In this document: positions 40,950 to 49,156 of the stretch, piece by piece
Layout: every line of letters starts with the position of its first letter
How positions within the stretch are numbered: position 1 is the first letter of the stretch
DNA from: Streptomyces longwoodensis
Lineage (GTDB): Bacteria; Actinomycetota; Actinomycetes; Streptomycetales; Streptomycetaceae
Length of the DNA stretch: 64,000 bases
Direction: 5' to 3'
Assembly (NCBI RefSeq): GCF_001514125.1
Contig: NZ_KQ948562.1
Location: forward strand, 1 to 64,000
Program-made: the position numbers and the translations under genes
Notes under the pieces: model-generated
Databases searched by the model: none
What the model was told of the DNA's origin: nothing
What the model saw: the letters and a program-made list of their open reading frames with translations, nothing else

Positions 40950-41330
40950 CTACTTCTTGCCCGGCTTCTTCTTGCCGGCGATGGCGCGACGCGGGCCCTT
41001 GCGGGTCCGGGCGTTGGTGCTGGTGCGCTGACCGCGGACGGGCAGACCGCGACGGTGACGGAGACCCTGGTAGGTACCGATCTCGACCTTGCGGCGGATG
41101 TCGGCCTGGATCTCGCGACGGAGGTCACCCTCGGTCTTGATGTTGTTGTCGACGTACTCGCGGATCGCGACGAGCTGCTCTTCGGTGAGGTCCCGAACAC
41201 GGGTGTTCGGGTCGACGCCGGTCGCGGCCAGCGTCTCCTTCGAGAGCGTCCGGCCGATGCCGAACACGTAGGTCAGGGCGATCTCCACGCGCTTTTCGCG
41301 CGGGATGTCGACACCGGAAACGCGTGCCAT
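40950..41330 (-). CDS. rpsM: 30S ribosomal protein S13
   Basis: S13 (uS13) makes intersubunit bridges and contacts P-site tRNA. The 126-residue protein has ARVSGVDIPREKRVEIALTYVFGIGRTLS at the N-terminus, the helix-two-turn-helix DLTEEQLVAIREYVDNN and the signature GTYQGLRHRRGLPVRGQRTSTNARTRKGPRR (about 85-115), with a lysine-rich end (AGKKKPGKK). It lies 194 bases after rpmJ, an interval with no visible gene. Confidence 0.97.
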   Translation of the reverse strand: MARVSGVDIPREKRVEIALTYVFGIGRTLSKETLAATGVDPNTRVRDLTEEQLVAIREYVDNNIKTEGDLRREIQADIRRKVEIGTYQGLRHRRGLPVRGQRTSTNARTRKGPRRAIAGKKKPGKK

Positions 41331-41524
41331 TCAATGGCTCCTGGTGATCTTCGGAGGTCTTCCACAGAACCGGTTCCCGGCCGCCGTATGAGGTACGGAA
41401 CGGGTCCCCGGCCTCCGAACCGGGGGTGTCAGGCCCGAGGGACCTGGGTTCTGCGTATGAACATATTCAGCTCGCGTCGCGCGAAACTCTGCGGCAGTGG
41501 TGCAGAGGGTGTGCGATCGTGCGA

Positions 41525-41638
41525 TCAGCCCTGGCGCTGCTTGTGGCGCGGGTTCTCGCAAATGATCATGACCCGACCGTGACGGCGGATCACCCTGCAC
41601 TTGTCGCAGATCTTCTTGACGCTCGGCTTGACCTTCAT
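41525..41638 (-). CDS. rpmJ: 50S ribosomal protein L36
   Basis: This 37-residue protein reads MKVKPSVKKICDKCRVIRRHG and ends MIICENPRHKQRQG. The zinc ligands CxxC (11, 14), Cys27 and His32 are present, so this is the zinc-binding (C+) form of L36. It lies 65 bases downstream of infA, as usual in actinobacteria. Confidence 0.95.
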   Translation of the reverse strand: MKVKPSVKKICDKCRVIRRHGRVMIICENPRHKQRQG

Positions 41639-41703
41639 GGGATGTGAGGTTCTCCGGGTCAGTTGCCGGCGGCCCCGCCCGAGGGCGGAACGTGGGGCAA
41701 GAT

Positions 41704-41925
41704 CTACTTGTACCGGTAGACGATCCGGCCACGCGTCAGGTCGTACGGAGACAGCTCCACCACGACCCGGTCGTCAGGGAGGATGCGGATGTAGTGCATG
41801 CGCATCTTGCCGCTGATGTGTGCCAGGACCTGGTGGCCGTTCTGGAGCTCGACCCTGAACATGGCGTTCGGAAGAGACTCGACGACAGTGCCCTCGATCT
41901 CGATGGCACCTTGCTTCTTGGCCAC
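41704..41925 (-). CDS. infA: Translation initiation factor IF-1
   Basis: IF-1 binds the ribosomal A site during initiation. The 73-residue OB-fold protein begins MAKKQGAIEIEGTVVESLPN at a GTG start and has FRVELQNGHQVLAHISGKMRMHYIRILPDDRVVVELSPYDLTRGRIVYRYK, the complete family sequence. It heads infA-rpmJ-rpsM-rpsK. The 183 bases upstream hold a TAGACT (-10-like) near 42015 on the minus strand, but no good -35. Confidence 0.97.
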   Translation of the reverse strand: MAKKQGAIEIEGTVVESLPNAMFRVELQNGHQVLAHISGKMRMHYIRILPDDRVVVELSPYDLTRGRIVYRYK

Positions 41926-42108
41926 GCTTCGCCCTTCGAATCGACTACCTTGATCGACTCCGTACGCACGCATGCAGACATGCGGGTGCACAAGAGCCGA
42001 CGAGTCAGTCTACGTCAGCGCACCCGGAAAGACGAATCGCGGAAGTCTGCCCCGCAGGGGAGATCACCATGCGGGGCAGTCGGGAGAAGGTTCAGCGGCG
42101 CGGGAGGG

Positions 42109-42945
42109 TCAGCCGAGCGGGTCCGGCGCGGCCGTGACGCCCAGCTCGGCCAGCTTGGCCCGGCCGCCGTCGGGGGCCGTGAGCACCAGCGGGCCCTCCT
42201 CGGTCAGCGCGACGGAGTGCTCCCAGTGCGAGGACCAGGTGCCGTCGGTGGTGATGACGGTCCAGTCGTCGGACAGCACGCGGGTCTTCGGCGTGCCGAG
42301 CGACACCATCGGCTCGATCGCCAGGCAGAAGCCGGGCACCAGCTTGGGGCCCTTGCCGCGGCGCCGGTCGACGTAGTTCAGCAGGTGCGGGTCCATGTGC
42401 ATCTCGGTGCCGATGCCGTGGCCGCCGTAGTCCTCGATGATCCCGTACCGGCCGCCGCCCGGCTTGGGCTGGCGGCGGATGTACGTCTCGATCGCCCGGG
42501 AGACGTCGACGAGCCGGTTGCCCTGCTTCATGGCCGCGATGCCGGCCCACATCGACTCCTCGGTCACCCGGGAGAGCTCCAGCAGCTCCGGGGCGTGACC
42601 GGAGCCCACGAAGGCCGTGTAGGCCGCGTCGCCGTGCCAGCCGTCGACGATCGCGCCGCAGTCGATGGAGATGACGTCGCCGTCCTTCAGGACGACGTCC
42701 TCGGACGGGATGCCGTGCACCACCACGTCGTTCACCGAGGTGCAGATGGTGGCCGGGAACCCGCCGTAGCCCAGGAAGTTGGACTTGGCGCCGTGCTCGG
42801 CGAGCACCTTGCGGGCCACCTCGTCCAGGTCCTTGGTGGTGGCACCCGGGACGGCGGCCTCACGCGTGGCGGCGTGGATCGCGGCGACGACCAGCCCCGC
42901 CGCACGCATCCTGGCGATCTGCTCGGGGCTCTTGATCTGCACCAT
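42109..42945 (-). CDS. map: Type I methionine aminopeptidase
   Basis: Map removes the initiator methionine from nascent proteins with small second residues. The 278-residue protein has the pita-bread fold with the metal ligands Asp (ISIDCGAIVDGWHGDAAYT, two aspartates, about 94-105), His (EDYGGHGIGTEMHMDPHLLN, about 172) and Glu (FCLAIEPMV; WSSHWEHSVALTEEGPLVLT). It lies downstream of adk, with a strong hairpin between them, so it may use its own promoter. Confidence 0.96.
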   Translation of the reverse strand: MVQIKSPEQIARMRAAGLVVAAIHAATREAAVPGATTKDLDEVARKVLAEHGAKSNFLGYGGFPATICTSVNDVVVHGIPSEDVVLKDGDVISIDCGAIVDGWHGDAAYTAFVGSGHAPELLELSRVTEESMWAGIAAMKQGNRLVDVSRAIETYIRRQPKPGGGRYGIIEDYGGHGIGTEMHMDPHLLNYVDRRRGKGPKLVPGFCLAIEPMVSLGTPKTRVLSDDWTVITTDGTWSSHWEHSVALTEEGPLVLTAPDGGRAKLAELGVTAAPDPLG

Positions 42946-42997
42946 GGGGGCCTGCGCTCTCCGTCACTCGCGTCAACCGGTTACCTGCACAACACTA

Positions 42998-43029
42998 CGG
43001 CCGTGACGCCCGCAGGGGCGTCACGGCCG
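42998..43029 (-). terminator. Hairpin between adk and map
   Basis: A perfect 14-base-pair stem (42998-43011 with 43016-43029) with a 4-base loop begins 15 bases after the adk stop. It probably ends the secY-adk transcript or attenuates it before map. Confidence 0.75.
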
Positions 43030-43043
43030 CAGACGACCGACGA

Positions 43044-43706
43044 CTACTGGTCGTCGCCGTCGCGCTTCAGCGCCGCCAGCGCGCGGCCCGTGACCTCTTC
43101 CACCGGGCCCATGGAGTCGATCGTCACGACCAGGCCCTGGGCCTTGTAGTAGTCGATGATCGGCTCGGTCTGGGTGTGGTAGACCTCCAGCCGCTTGCGG
43201 ACGGTCTCCTCGGAGTCGTCGTCGCGCTGGTACAGCTCGCCGCCGCACACGTCGCACACGCCCTCGCGGGCCGGCTTCTTGTACGTCACGTGGAAGACGT
43301 GCGCCGAGTCGTTGCGGCAGACACGCCGGCCGGCGATCCGCTTGACGACCTCCTCCTCGGGGGCCTCGAGGTCCAGCACGGCGTCCAGCTTGATCTGCTC
43401 GGTCTCCAGCAGTTCGTCCAGTGCCTCGGCCTGGGAGACGTTCCGCGGGAACCCGTCGAGCAGGAAGCCGTTCGCCGCGTCCGGCTGCTCCATGCGGTCC
43501 TTGGCCATCGCGATCGTCACCTCGTCGGGGACGAGGTTGCCGGCGTCCATGTAGGACTTCGCGAGCTTGCCGAGTTCCGTCTGCCCGCTGATGTTGGCGC
43601 GGAACAGATCACCGGTGGAGATGTGGGGCACACGCAGCTTCTCTGCGAGGCGCGTGGCCTGCGTTCCCTTACCGGCACCCGGCGGCCCGACGAGGACGAT
43701 ACGCAT
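43044..43706 (-). CDS. adk: Adenylate kinase
   Basis: Adk interconverts AMP, ADP and ATP. The 220-residue protein has the P-loop LVGPPGAGKGTQATRLAEKL (about 4-23), ISTGDLFRAN, LDGFPRNVSQAEALD (about 85-99), and a long-type LID with a partial zinc site (RRVCRNDSAHVFHV, then GVCDVCGG). The first pair is Cys-Arg-Asn-Asp, so one Cys is replaced and metal binding would need Asp. It overlaps secY by one base (TGATG), so it is translationally coupled to it. Confidence 0.97.
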   Translation of the reverse strand: MRIVLVGPPGAGKGTQATRLAEKLRVPHISTGDLFRANISGQTELGKLAKSYMDAGNLVPDEVTIAMAKDRMEQPDAANGFLLDGFPRNVSQAEALDELLETEQIKLDAVLDLEAPEEEVVKRIAGRRVCRNDSAHVFHVTYKKPAREGVCDVCGGELYQRDDDSEETVRKRLEVYHTQTEPIIDYYKAQGLVVTIDSMGPVEEVTGRALAALKRDGDDQ

Positions 43707-45019
43707 CAGCGGAGGAACCCTTCGTAATTGCGCTGCTGGAGCTGGCTCTCGATCTGCTTCACCGTCTCGAGACCCACACCCACGATGATCAGGATGGAGG
43801 TCCCGCCGAACGGGAAGTTCTGGCTTGCCCCGAAGCCAACCAACGCCATCGTCGGTACGAGAGCGATCAGTCCCAGATACAGCGAACCCGGCCAGGTGAT
43901 CCGGTTGAGCACGTACGAGAGGTACTCAGCGGTCGGTCGGCCAGCCCGGATGCCCGGGATGAAGCCACCATACTTCTTCATGTTGTCCGCGACTTCCTCG
44001 GGGTTGAAGGAGATCGCCACGTAGAAGAACGCGAAGAACACGATGAGCAAGAAGTACAGGCTGATGTAGATCGGGTGGTCGCCCTTGACCAGGTTCTGTT
44101 CGATCCAGCGCTTCCAGCCGGAGTCGTCCTTGGAGAACTGTGCGATCAGGGCGGGGATGTAGAGCAGCGACGAGGCGAAGATGACCGGGATCACACCGGC
44201 CTGGTTCACCTTGAGCGGGATGTACGTCGAGGTACCGCCGTAGGACCGGCGTCCGATCATGCGCTTCGCGTACTGGACGGGGATGCGGCGCTGGGCCTGC
44301 TCGACGAAGACCACCAGGCCGACCATGACCAGGCCGACCAGGATCACGGTGCCGAACTCGATCCAGCCGCCGGCCAGCGTGCCCTGCTTCTTGATGGCCC
44401 ACAGCGCGGACGGGAAGGTCGCGGCGATCGAGATGAACATCAGGATCGACATGCCGTTGCCGATGCCGCGGTCGGTGATGAGCTCACCGAGCCACATCAC
44501 GACGGCCGTGCCCGCGGTCATGCAGATCACCATGGTGATGGTGGTGAAGATCGCGCGGTCCGGGACGATCTGGCTCGCGACCGTGCACCCGGAGAACAGG
44601 GCGCCGCTGCGGGCGGTGGCCACCAGGCCGGTGCCCTGCAGGATGGCGAGCGCCACGGTGAGGTACCGGGTGTACTGCGTGATCTTCGCGGTACCGGCCT
44701 GGCCCTCCTTCTTGAGGGCTTCCAGACGCGGGATGACCACGGTCAGCAGCTGGAGGATGATGCTCGCCGTGATGTACGGCATGATGCCCAGCGCGAACAC
44801 CGTGATCTGGAGCAGTGCGCCGCCGCTGAACATGTTGACCAGACCGAACAGGCCCTGGTTGCCGGACGCCTGGTCCACACACTCCTGGACGCTCTTGTAG
44901 TCGACGCCCGGGATGGGGATGTGCGTACCCAGCCGGTAGACCACGATGATGGCCAGCGTGAAGAGCAGCTTCTTGCGCAGGTCGGGCGTCCTGAACGCCC
45001 GGGCGAACGCGGTGAGCAC
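43706..45019 (-). CDS. secY: Preprotein translocase subunit SecY
   Basis: SecY is the channel subunit of the general secretion system. The 437-residue protein has ten membrane helices; typical segments are LLFTLAIIVVYRLGTHIPIPGVD, FALGIMPYITASIILQLL, GNGMSILMFISIAATFPSAL, GRRSYGGTSTYIPLKVNQAGVIPVIFASSLLYIP and RPTAEYLSYVLNRITWPGSLYLG. The start is a GTG with GGAGG 4 bases upstream. A 14-base-pair hairpin lies in the 188-base gap from rplO, so secY-adk may have its own promoter. Partners SecE and SecG lie outside the window. Confidence 0.98.
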   Translation of the reverse strand: MLTAFARAFRTPDLRKKLLFTLAIIVVYRLGTHIPIPGVDYKSVQECVDQASGNQGLFGLVNMFSGGALLQITVFALGIMPYITASIILQLLTVVIPRLEALKKEGQAGTAKITQYTRYLTVALAILQGTGLVATARSGALFSGCTVASQIVPDRAIFTTITMVICMTAGTAVVMWLGELITDRGIGNGMSILMFISIAATFPSALWAIKKQGTLAGGWIEFGTVILVGLVMVGLVVFVEQAQRRIPVQYAKRMIGRRSYGGTSTYIPLKVNQAGVIPVIFASSLLYIPALIAQFSKDDSGWKRWIEQNLVKGDHPIYISLYFLLIVFFAFFYVAISFNPEEVADNMKKYGGFIPGIRAGRPTAEYLSYVLNRITWPGSLYLGLIALVPTMALVGFGASQNFPFGGTSILIIVGVGLETVKQIESQLQQRNYEGFLR

Positions 45020-45138
45020 GGTGCCTCCTGCGACCCCCGCGCATCTGCGTCAAGGGTGACGGTCTTGAGGTTCGACGAATACGAATAGAGAACAGCGCAG
45101 GCCACCTTACCCGCGACACAGCTCCCTCGGAACGACCA

Positions 45139-45172
45139 ACCGGGGATACCCCTTTTATGGGGTATCCCCGGT
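45139..45172 (-). terminator. Hairpin between rplO and secY
   Basis: ACCGGGGATACCCC and its inverse (45139-45152 with 45159-45172) form a perfect 14-base-pair stem with loop TTTTAT. It is 35 bases after the rplO stop, dividing the spc ribosomal genes from secY-adk. Confidence 0.8.
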
Positions 45173-45207
45173 CGGGATCGTTCACGTCATCGAGGTGCCT
45201 GAGGAGT

Positions 45208-45663
45208 TCAGACGAGCTCGGTGACAGTACCGCCGGCGGCGGTGATCTTCTCCTTGGCGGAGCCGGAGACGGCGTCGACCGTCACCTGCAGCGCCACGGA
45301 GATCTCGCCCTGGCCGAGCACCTTGACGAGCGCGTTCTTGCGAACGGCACCCTTGGCCACCAGGCCCTCGACGGTGACCTCGCCACCCTCGGGGTACAGC
45401 GCGGCCAGCTTGTCGAGGTTCACGACCTGGTACTCGGTCTTGAACGGGTTCTTGAAGCCCTTCAGCTTCGGGAGGCGCATGTGCAGCGGCATCTGGCCGC
45501 CCTCGAAGCGCTCCGGAACCTGGTAACGGGCCTTCGTGCCCTTGGTACCACGACCGGCCGTCTTACCCTTCGACGCCTCACCACGACCCACACGGGTCTT
45601 GGCGGTCTTGGCGCCCGGGGCGGGACGGAGGTTGTGGATCTTGAGCGGGTTCTGCTCCGCCAT
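45208..45663 (-). CDS. rplO: 50S ribosomal protein L15
   Basis: L15 (uL15) is a late-assembly large-subunit protein. The 151-residue protein has KIHNLRPAPGAKTAKTRVGRGEASKGKTAGRGTKGTKAR (about 8-46), FEGGQMPLHMRLPKLKGFKNPF and KVLGQGEISVALQVTVDAVSGSAKEKITAAGG near the end. It is 2 bases downstream of rpmD. Confidence 0.97.
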   Translation of the reverse strand: MAEQNPLKIHNLRPAPGAKTAKTRVGRGEASKGKTAGRGTKGTKARYQVPERFEGGQMPLHMRLPKLKGFKNPFKTEYQVVNLDKLAALYPEGGEVTVEGLVAKGAVRKNALVKVLGQGEISVALQVTVDAVSGSAKEKITAAGGTVTELV

Positions 45664-45665
45664 GA

Positions 45666-45848
45666 TCAGTCGACCTCCTCGACCGTCACGAGGTGGCGGA
45701 CGGTGTGCACCATGCCGCGGAACTCGGGGCGGTCCTCCTTGACGACCACGTCACCCAGGCGCTTGAGGCCCAGGGAACGCAGGGTGTCACGGTGGTTCTG
45801 CTTGCTGCCGATGTAGGACTTCGTCTGCGTGATCTTGAGCTGCGCCAT
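45666..45848 (-). CDS. rpmD: 50S ribosomal protein L30
   Basis: The 60-residue protein reads MAQLKITQTKSYIGSKQNHR and continues DTLRSLGLKRLGDVVVKEDR, the full length of uL30. It is packed between rpsE and rplO with 2-base gaps. Confidence 0.97.
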   Translation of the reverse strand: MAQLKITQTKSYIGSKQNHRDTLRSLGLKRLGDVVVKEDRPEFRGMVHTVRHLVTVEEVD

Positions 45849-45850
45849 GA

Positions 45851-46456
45851 TTACGCACCCGCCCCGGCACGCGCACGAAGGAGGGCCGCGGGGGCGACGT
45901 CCTCGAGGGGCAGACCGCGGCGGGCCGCGATCTCCTCGGGACGCTGCAGGCCCTTGAGGGCCTCCACGGTCGCGTGCACGATGTTGATCGCGTTGTCGGA
46001 GCCGAGCGACTTCGACAGCACGTCGTGGATACCGGCGCACTCGAGCACGGCACGCACCGGACCACCGGCGATCACGCCGGTACCGGGGGACGCCGGCTTG
46101 AGCAGCACGACACCGGCCGCCTTCTCACCCTGGATGGGGTGCGGGATGGTGCCCTGGATGCGGGGGACCTTGAAGAAGTGCTTCTTGGCCTCCTCAACGC
46201 CCTTGGCGATGGCGGCCGGCACCTCCTTGGCCTTGCCGTATCCGACACCCACGGTGCCGTCACCGTCGCCCACCACGACCAGCGCGGTGAAGCTGAAGCG
46301 ACGACCACCCTTCACAACCTTGGCGACGCGGTTGATCGCGACGACGCGCTCAACGTACGCGGTCTTCTCGGCGGCAGCAGCGCCGCCGTCACGGCCCTTC
46401 CGGTCCCGCCGCTCGCCGCCACCGGCACCGCTTCCGCGGCGCTGGGGTCCAGCCAT
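45851..46456 (-). CDS. rpsE: 30S ribosomal protein S5
   Basis: S5 (uS5) helps decoding fidelity and mRNA helicase activity. The 201-residue protein has a basic/Gly N-terminal extension (AGPQRRGSGAGGGERRDRKG) and the core VVAINRVAKVVKGGRRFSFTALVVVGDGDGTVGVGYGKAKEVPAAIAKGVEEAKK (about 36-90). That is followed by VRAVLECAGIHDVLSKSLGSDNAINIVHATVEAL. It lies between rplR and rpmD. Confidence 0.97.
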   Translation of the reverse strand: MAGPQRRGSGAGGGERRDRKGRDGGAAAAEKTAYVERVVAINRVAKVVKGGRRFSFTALVVVGDGDGTVGVGYGKAKEVPAAIAKGVEEAKKHFFKVPRIQGTIPHPIQGEKAAGVVLLKPASPGTGVIAGGPVRAVLECAGIHDVLSKSLGSDNAINIVHATVEALKGLQRPEEIAARRGLPLEDVAPAALLRARAGAGA

Positions 46457-46492
46457 TGGATTACCTCTCTCTTTCCGCTAGCTACAAGCGGC

Positions 46493-46876
46493 TCAGAACT
46501 TGAGCCCGGCCTCGCGGGCGGCGTCCGCCAGGGCGGCGATGCGCCCGGCGTACTGGTTGCCACCACGGTCGAACACCACGGCCTCGACACCGGCGGCCTT
46601 GGCGCGCTCGGCGACCAGGGCGCCGACCTGCTTGGCCTGCGCGGACTTGTCGCCCTCGCCACCACGGATCGACGCGTCCAGCGTGGACGCCGACGCCAGG
46701 GTGTGGCCCTTCAGGTCGTCGATCACCTGCGCCACGATGTGGCGGTTGGAGCGGGTCACGACCAGACGGGGGCGCTCCGCCGTACCGGCGATCCGCTTGC
46801 GGATCCGGATGTGACGGCGCTTGATCGCGGCGCGCTTGTAGGCGTCGCCCTTGAGGATCTTCTGCCCGTATGCCAT
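46493..46876 (-). CDS. rplR: 50S ribosomal protein L18
   Basis: L18 (uL18) binds 5S rRNA. The 127-residue protein has AAIKRRHIRIRKRIAGTAERPRLVVTRSNRHIVAQVIDDLKGHTLASASTL (about 16-66) and GALVAERAKAAGVEAVVFDRGGNQYAGRIAALADAAREAGLKF. It is 3 bases downstream of rplF. Confidence 0.97.
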   Translation of the reverse strand: MAYGQKILKGDAYKRAAIKRRHIRIRKRIAGTAERPRLVVTRSNRHIVAQVIDDLKGHTLASASTLDASIRGGEGDKSAQAKQVGALVAERAKAAGVEAVVFDRGGNQYAGRIAALADAAREAGLKF

Positions 46877-46879
46877 GGC

Positions 46880-47419
46880 TTACTTACCCGCCTTTCCGAC
46901 CTTGCGGCGGATGACTTCGCCCTCGTACTTGACGCCCTTGGCCTTGTACGGGTCGGGCTTGCGCAGCTTGCGGATGTTGGCCGCGACCTCGCCGACCTTC
47001 TGCTTGTCGATGCCCTCGACCTGGAATCGGGTCGGGGTGTCGACCTTGAAGGTGATGCCCTCGGGGGCCTCGACCGTGATCGGGTGGCTGTAACCGAGCG
47101 CGAACTCGAGGTTCGAGCCCTTGGCGGTCACGCGGTAACCGACACCACTGATTTCGAGCTTCTTCACGTAACCCTCGGTCACGCCGGTGATCATGTTCGC
47201 CACCAGCGTGCGGGACAGGCCGTGCAGGGCCTTGCTCTGACGCTCGTCGTTGGGGCGGGTCACCTGCAGGGTGCCGTCTTCGCCCTTGGCGATGTCGATC
47301 GGAGCAGCGACGGTGTGGGTCAGCTCGCCCTTGGGGCCCTTGACCTTGACCGTGCGGCCGTCGATGGTGACGTCCACGCCGGCGGGAACCGCGATGGGGA
47401 GCTTGCCGATGCGCGACAT
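46880..47419 (-). CDS. rplF: 50S ribosomal protein L6
   Basis: L6 (uL6) sits near the sarcin-ricin loop. The 179-residue protein has the usual two repeats: MSRIGKLPIAVPAGVDVTIDGRTVKVKGPKGELTHTV at the N-terminus and ITVEAPEGITFKVDTPTRFQVEGIDKQKVGEVAANIRKLRKPDPYKAKGVKYEGEVI at the C-terminus. It is 24 bases downstream of rpsH. Confidence 0.98.
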   Translation of the reverse strand: MSRIGKLPIAVPAGVDVTIDGRTVKVKGPKGELTHTVAAPIDIAKGEDGTLQVTRPNDERQSKALHGLSRTLVANMITGVTEGYVKKLEISGVGYRVTAKGSNLEFALGYSHPITVEAPEGITFKVDTPTRFQVEGIDKQKVGEVAANIRKLRKPDPYKAKGVKYEGEVIRRKVGKAGK

Positions 47420-47443
47420 AGCTGTTTCCTCCGTTCCCTTCCG

Positions 47444-47842
47444 CTACCAGACGTAGGCGAGGACTTCCCCACCCACGCCCTTCTTGCCGGCCTGCTTGTC
47501 GGTGAGGAGCCCGTGCGACGTGGAGATGATGGCCACGCCCAGGCCGCCGAGCACCTTCGGCAGGTTGGTGGACTTCGCGTACACCCGGAGACCGGGCTTG
47601 GAGATCCGCTTGATGCCCGCGATGGAGCGCTCACGGTTCGGGCCGAACTTCAGCTCGAGAACGAGGTTCTTGCCGACCTCGGCGTCCTCGACCTTCCAGC
47701 CCGTGATGAAGCCCTCCTGCTGGAGGATCTCCGCGATGTGCGACTTGATCTTGGAGTGCGGCATCGACACCGAGTCGTGGTACGCCGAGTTCGCGTTACG
47801 CAGACGCGTGAGCATGTCTGCGATCGGATCAGTCATGGTCAT
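47444..47842 (-). CDS. rpsH: 30S ribosomal protein S8
   Basis: S8 (uS8) binds 16S helix 21 and in E. coli represses spc translation. The 132-residue protein begins MTMTDPIADMLTRLRNANSA and ends with the signature GVAIISTSHGLLTDKQAGKKGVGGEVLAYVW. A Met two codons later is an alternative start. It follows rpsN at an unusually long interval of 178 bases from its start to the hairpin-rich spacer (47843-48079). Confidence 0.97.
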   Translation of the reverse strand: MTMTDPIADMLTRLRNANSAYHDSVSMPHSKIKSHIAEILQQEGFITGWKVEDAEVGKNLVLELKFGPNRERSIAGIKRISKPGLRVYAKSTNLPKVLGGLGVAIISTSHGLLTDKQAGKKGVGGEVLAYVW

Positions 47843-47954
47843 GAATTGGCCTTCGGCCTCTCTCGCCGGGGTTTCCTGGTGCGCCATCCCTCTCCCCGAT
47901 CCGAGACGGGACGGGTGCGGCGCGGTGGACCTACGGCGTAGTAAGCAAACGTTA

Positions 47955-48043
47955 GCGGGCGGTGCCCGCGGGTGTACGGGCGGCGGCAGACGCCCAACCC
48001 CACAAGCCTAAGGCATGCGAGGTGGGCGTCCGACCGCCCGTAC
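47955..48043 (-). promoter_or_regulatory. Hairpin cluster between rpsN and rpsH
   Basis: The 237-base gap 47843-48079 holds a compound hairpin: outer stem GTACGGGCGG/CCGCCCGTAC (47974-47983, 48034-48043) and inner stem GACGCCCA/TGGGCGTC (47989-47996, 48023-48030). There is also a simple hairpin GCGGGC/GCCCGC (47955-47969). It could be a terminator/attenuator, an RNA processing site or a repressor-binding structure for S8. No gene is visible in the gap. Confidence 0.6.
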
Positions 48044-48079
48044 TGCTTACCGAGAGCCTTGGAGTCCCTAAGTCGGGGA

Positions 48080-48265
48080 CTACCAGGAGCTCTTGGTCAC
48101 GCCCGGCAGCTCGCCACGGTGAGCCATCTCACGAAGGCACACGCGGCACAGGCCGAACTTGCGGTAGACGGAGTGCGGACGGCCGCAGCGCTGGCAGCGG
48201 GTGTACGCGCGCACACCGAACTTGGGCTTGCGAGCAGCCTTCGCGATGAGAGCCTTCTTCGCCAT
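48080..48265 (-). CDS. rpsN: 30S ribosomal protein S14 type Z
   Basis: This 61-residue S14 (uS14) is the zinc-binding type, with CxxC pairs at 24/27 and 40/43 (YTRCQRCGRPHSVYRKFGLCRVCLRE). It ends AHRGELPGVTKSSW. It is 5 bases downstream of rplE. Streptomyces usually also carries a cysteine-free S14 elsewhere for zinc starvation. Confidence 0.96.
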   Translation of the reverse strand: MAKKALIAKAARKPKFGVRAYTRCQRCGRPHSVYRKFGLCRVCLREMAHRGELPGVTKSSW

Positions 48266-48270
48266 CTCGC

Positions 48271-48831
48271 TCACGCCTCCTTGAACGGGAAGCCGAGGTG
48301 ACGGAGGAGCGCGCGGCCCTCTTCGTCGTTGGTCGCCGTGGTGACCACGGTGATGTCCATACCCCGGACGCGGTCGATCTTGTCCTGGTCGATCTCGTGG
48401 AACATGACCTGCTCCGTGAGACCGAAGGTGTAGTTGCCACGGCCGTCGAACTGCTTGGGGGACAGGCCGCGGAAGTCGCGGATGCGCGGGAGCGCCAGCG
48501 ACAGGGTGCGGTCCAGGAACTCCCACATGCGGTCGCCACGGAGCGTGACGTGGGCACCGATCGGCTGACCCTCGCGCAGCTTGAACTGCGCGATGGACTT
48601 GCGGGCCTTGGTGACGGCCGGCTTCTGACCGGTGATGGTGGTCAGGTCGCGGATCGCGCCCTCGATGAGCTTCGAGTCACGGGCGGCGTCACCGACACCC
48701 ATGTTGACCACGATCTTGACGAGGCCCGGAACCTGCATGACGTTCTCGTACTGGAACTGGTCACGCAGCTTCTGGATGATCTCCTCGCGGTACTTCTGCT
48801 TCAGACGCGGAGTCACGGTGGTGGTAGCCAT
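48271..48831 (-). CDS. rplE: 50S ribosomal protein L5
   Basis: L5 (uL5) binds 5S rRNA and the P-site tRNA elbow. The 186-residue protein has RLKQKYREEIIQKLRDQFQYENVMQVPGLVKIVVNMGVGDAARDSK (about 8-55), KPAVTKARKSIAQFKLREGQPIGAHVTLRGDRMWEFLDRT and DFRGLSPKQFDGRGNYTFGLTEQVMFHEI. It overlaps rplX by one base (TGATG). Confidence 0.97.
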   Translation of the reverse strand: MATTTVTPRLKQKYREEIIQKLRDQFQYENVMQVPGLVKIVVNMGVGDAARDSKLIEGAIRDLTTITGQKPAVTKARKSIAQFKLREGQPIGAHVTLRGDRMWEFLDRTLSLALPRIRDFRGLSPKQFDGRGNYTFGLTEQVMFHEIDQDKIDRVRGMDITVVTTATNDEEGRALLRHLGFPFKEA

Positions 48832-49154
48832 CAGATGTCCTCACCCGTCCGCTTGGCAACGCGGATCTTGTTGCCCTCGTCGTCGAAGCGGTAACCGACA
48901 CGCGTGACGACCTTGTTGCCGTCCTTCTCCACGACCAGCTGGACGTTGGAGACGTGGATCGGGGCCTCGGTCGTGACGATGCCGCCGGCCTGGGAACCGC
49001 GAGCGGTCGGACCGGCCTTCGTGTGCTTCTTGACCCGGTTGACACCCTCGACCAGGACGCGGTCCTCGCGGGGGAAGGCCGCGATGACCTTGCCCTGCTT
49101 GCCCTTGTCCTTACCGGTGATGACCTGGACCAGGTCGCCCTTCTTGATCTTCAT
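48831..49154 (-). CDS. rplX: 50S ribosomal protein L24
   Basis: L24 (uL24) is an early assembly initiator. The 107-residue KOW-domain protein begins MKIKKGDLVQVITGKDKGKQGKVIAAFPREDRVLVEGVNRVKKHTK. It is 2 bases downstream of rplN and overlaps rplE. Confidence 0.97.
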   Translation of the reverse strand: MKIKKGDLVQVITGKDKGKQGKVIAAFPREDRVLVEGVNRVKKHTKAGPTARGSQAGGIVTTEAPIHVSNVQLVVEKDGNKVVTRVGYRFDDEGNKIRVAKRTGEDI

Positions 49155-49156
49155 GC

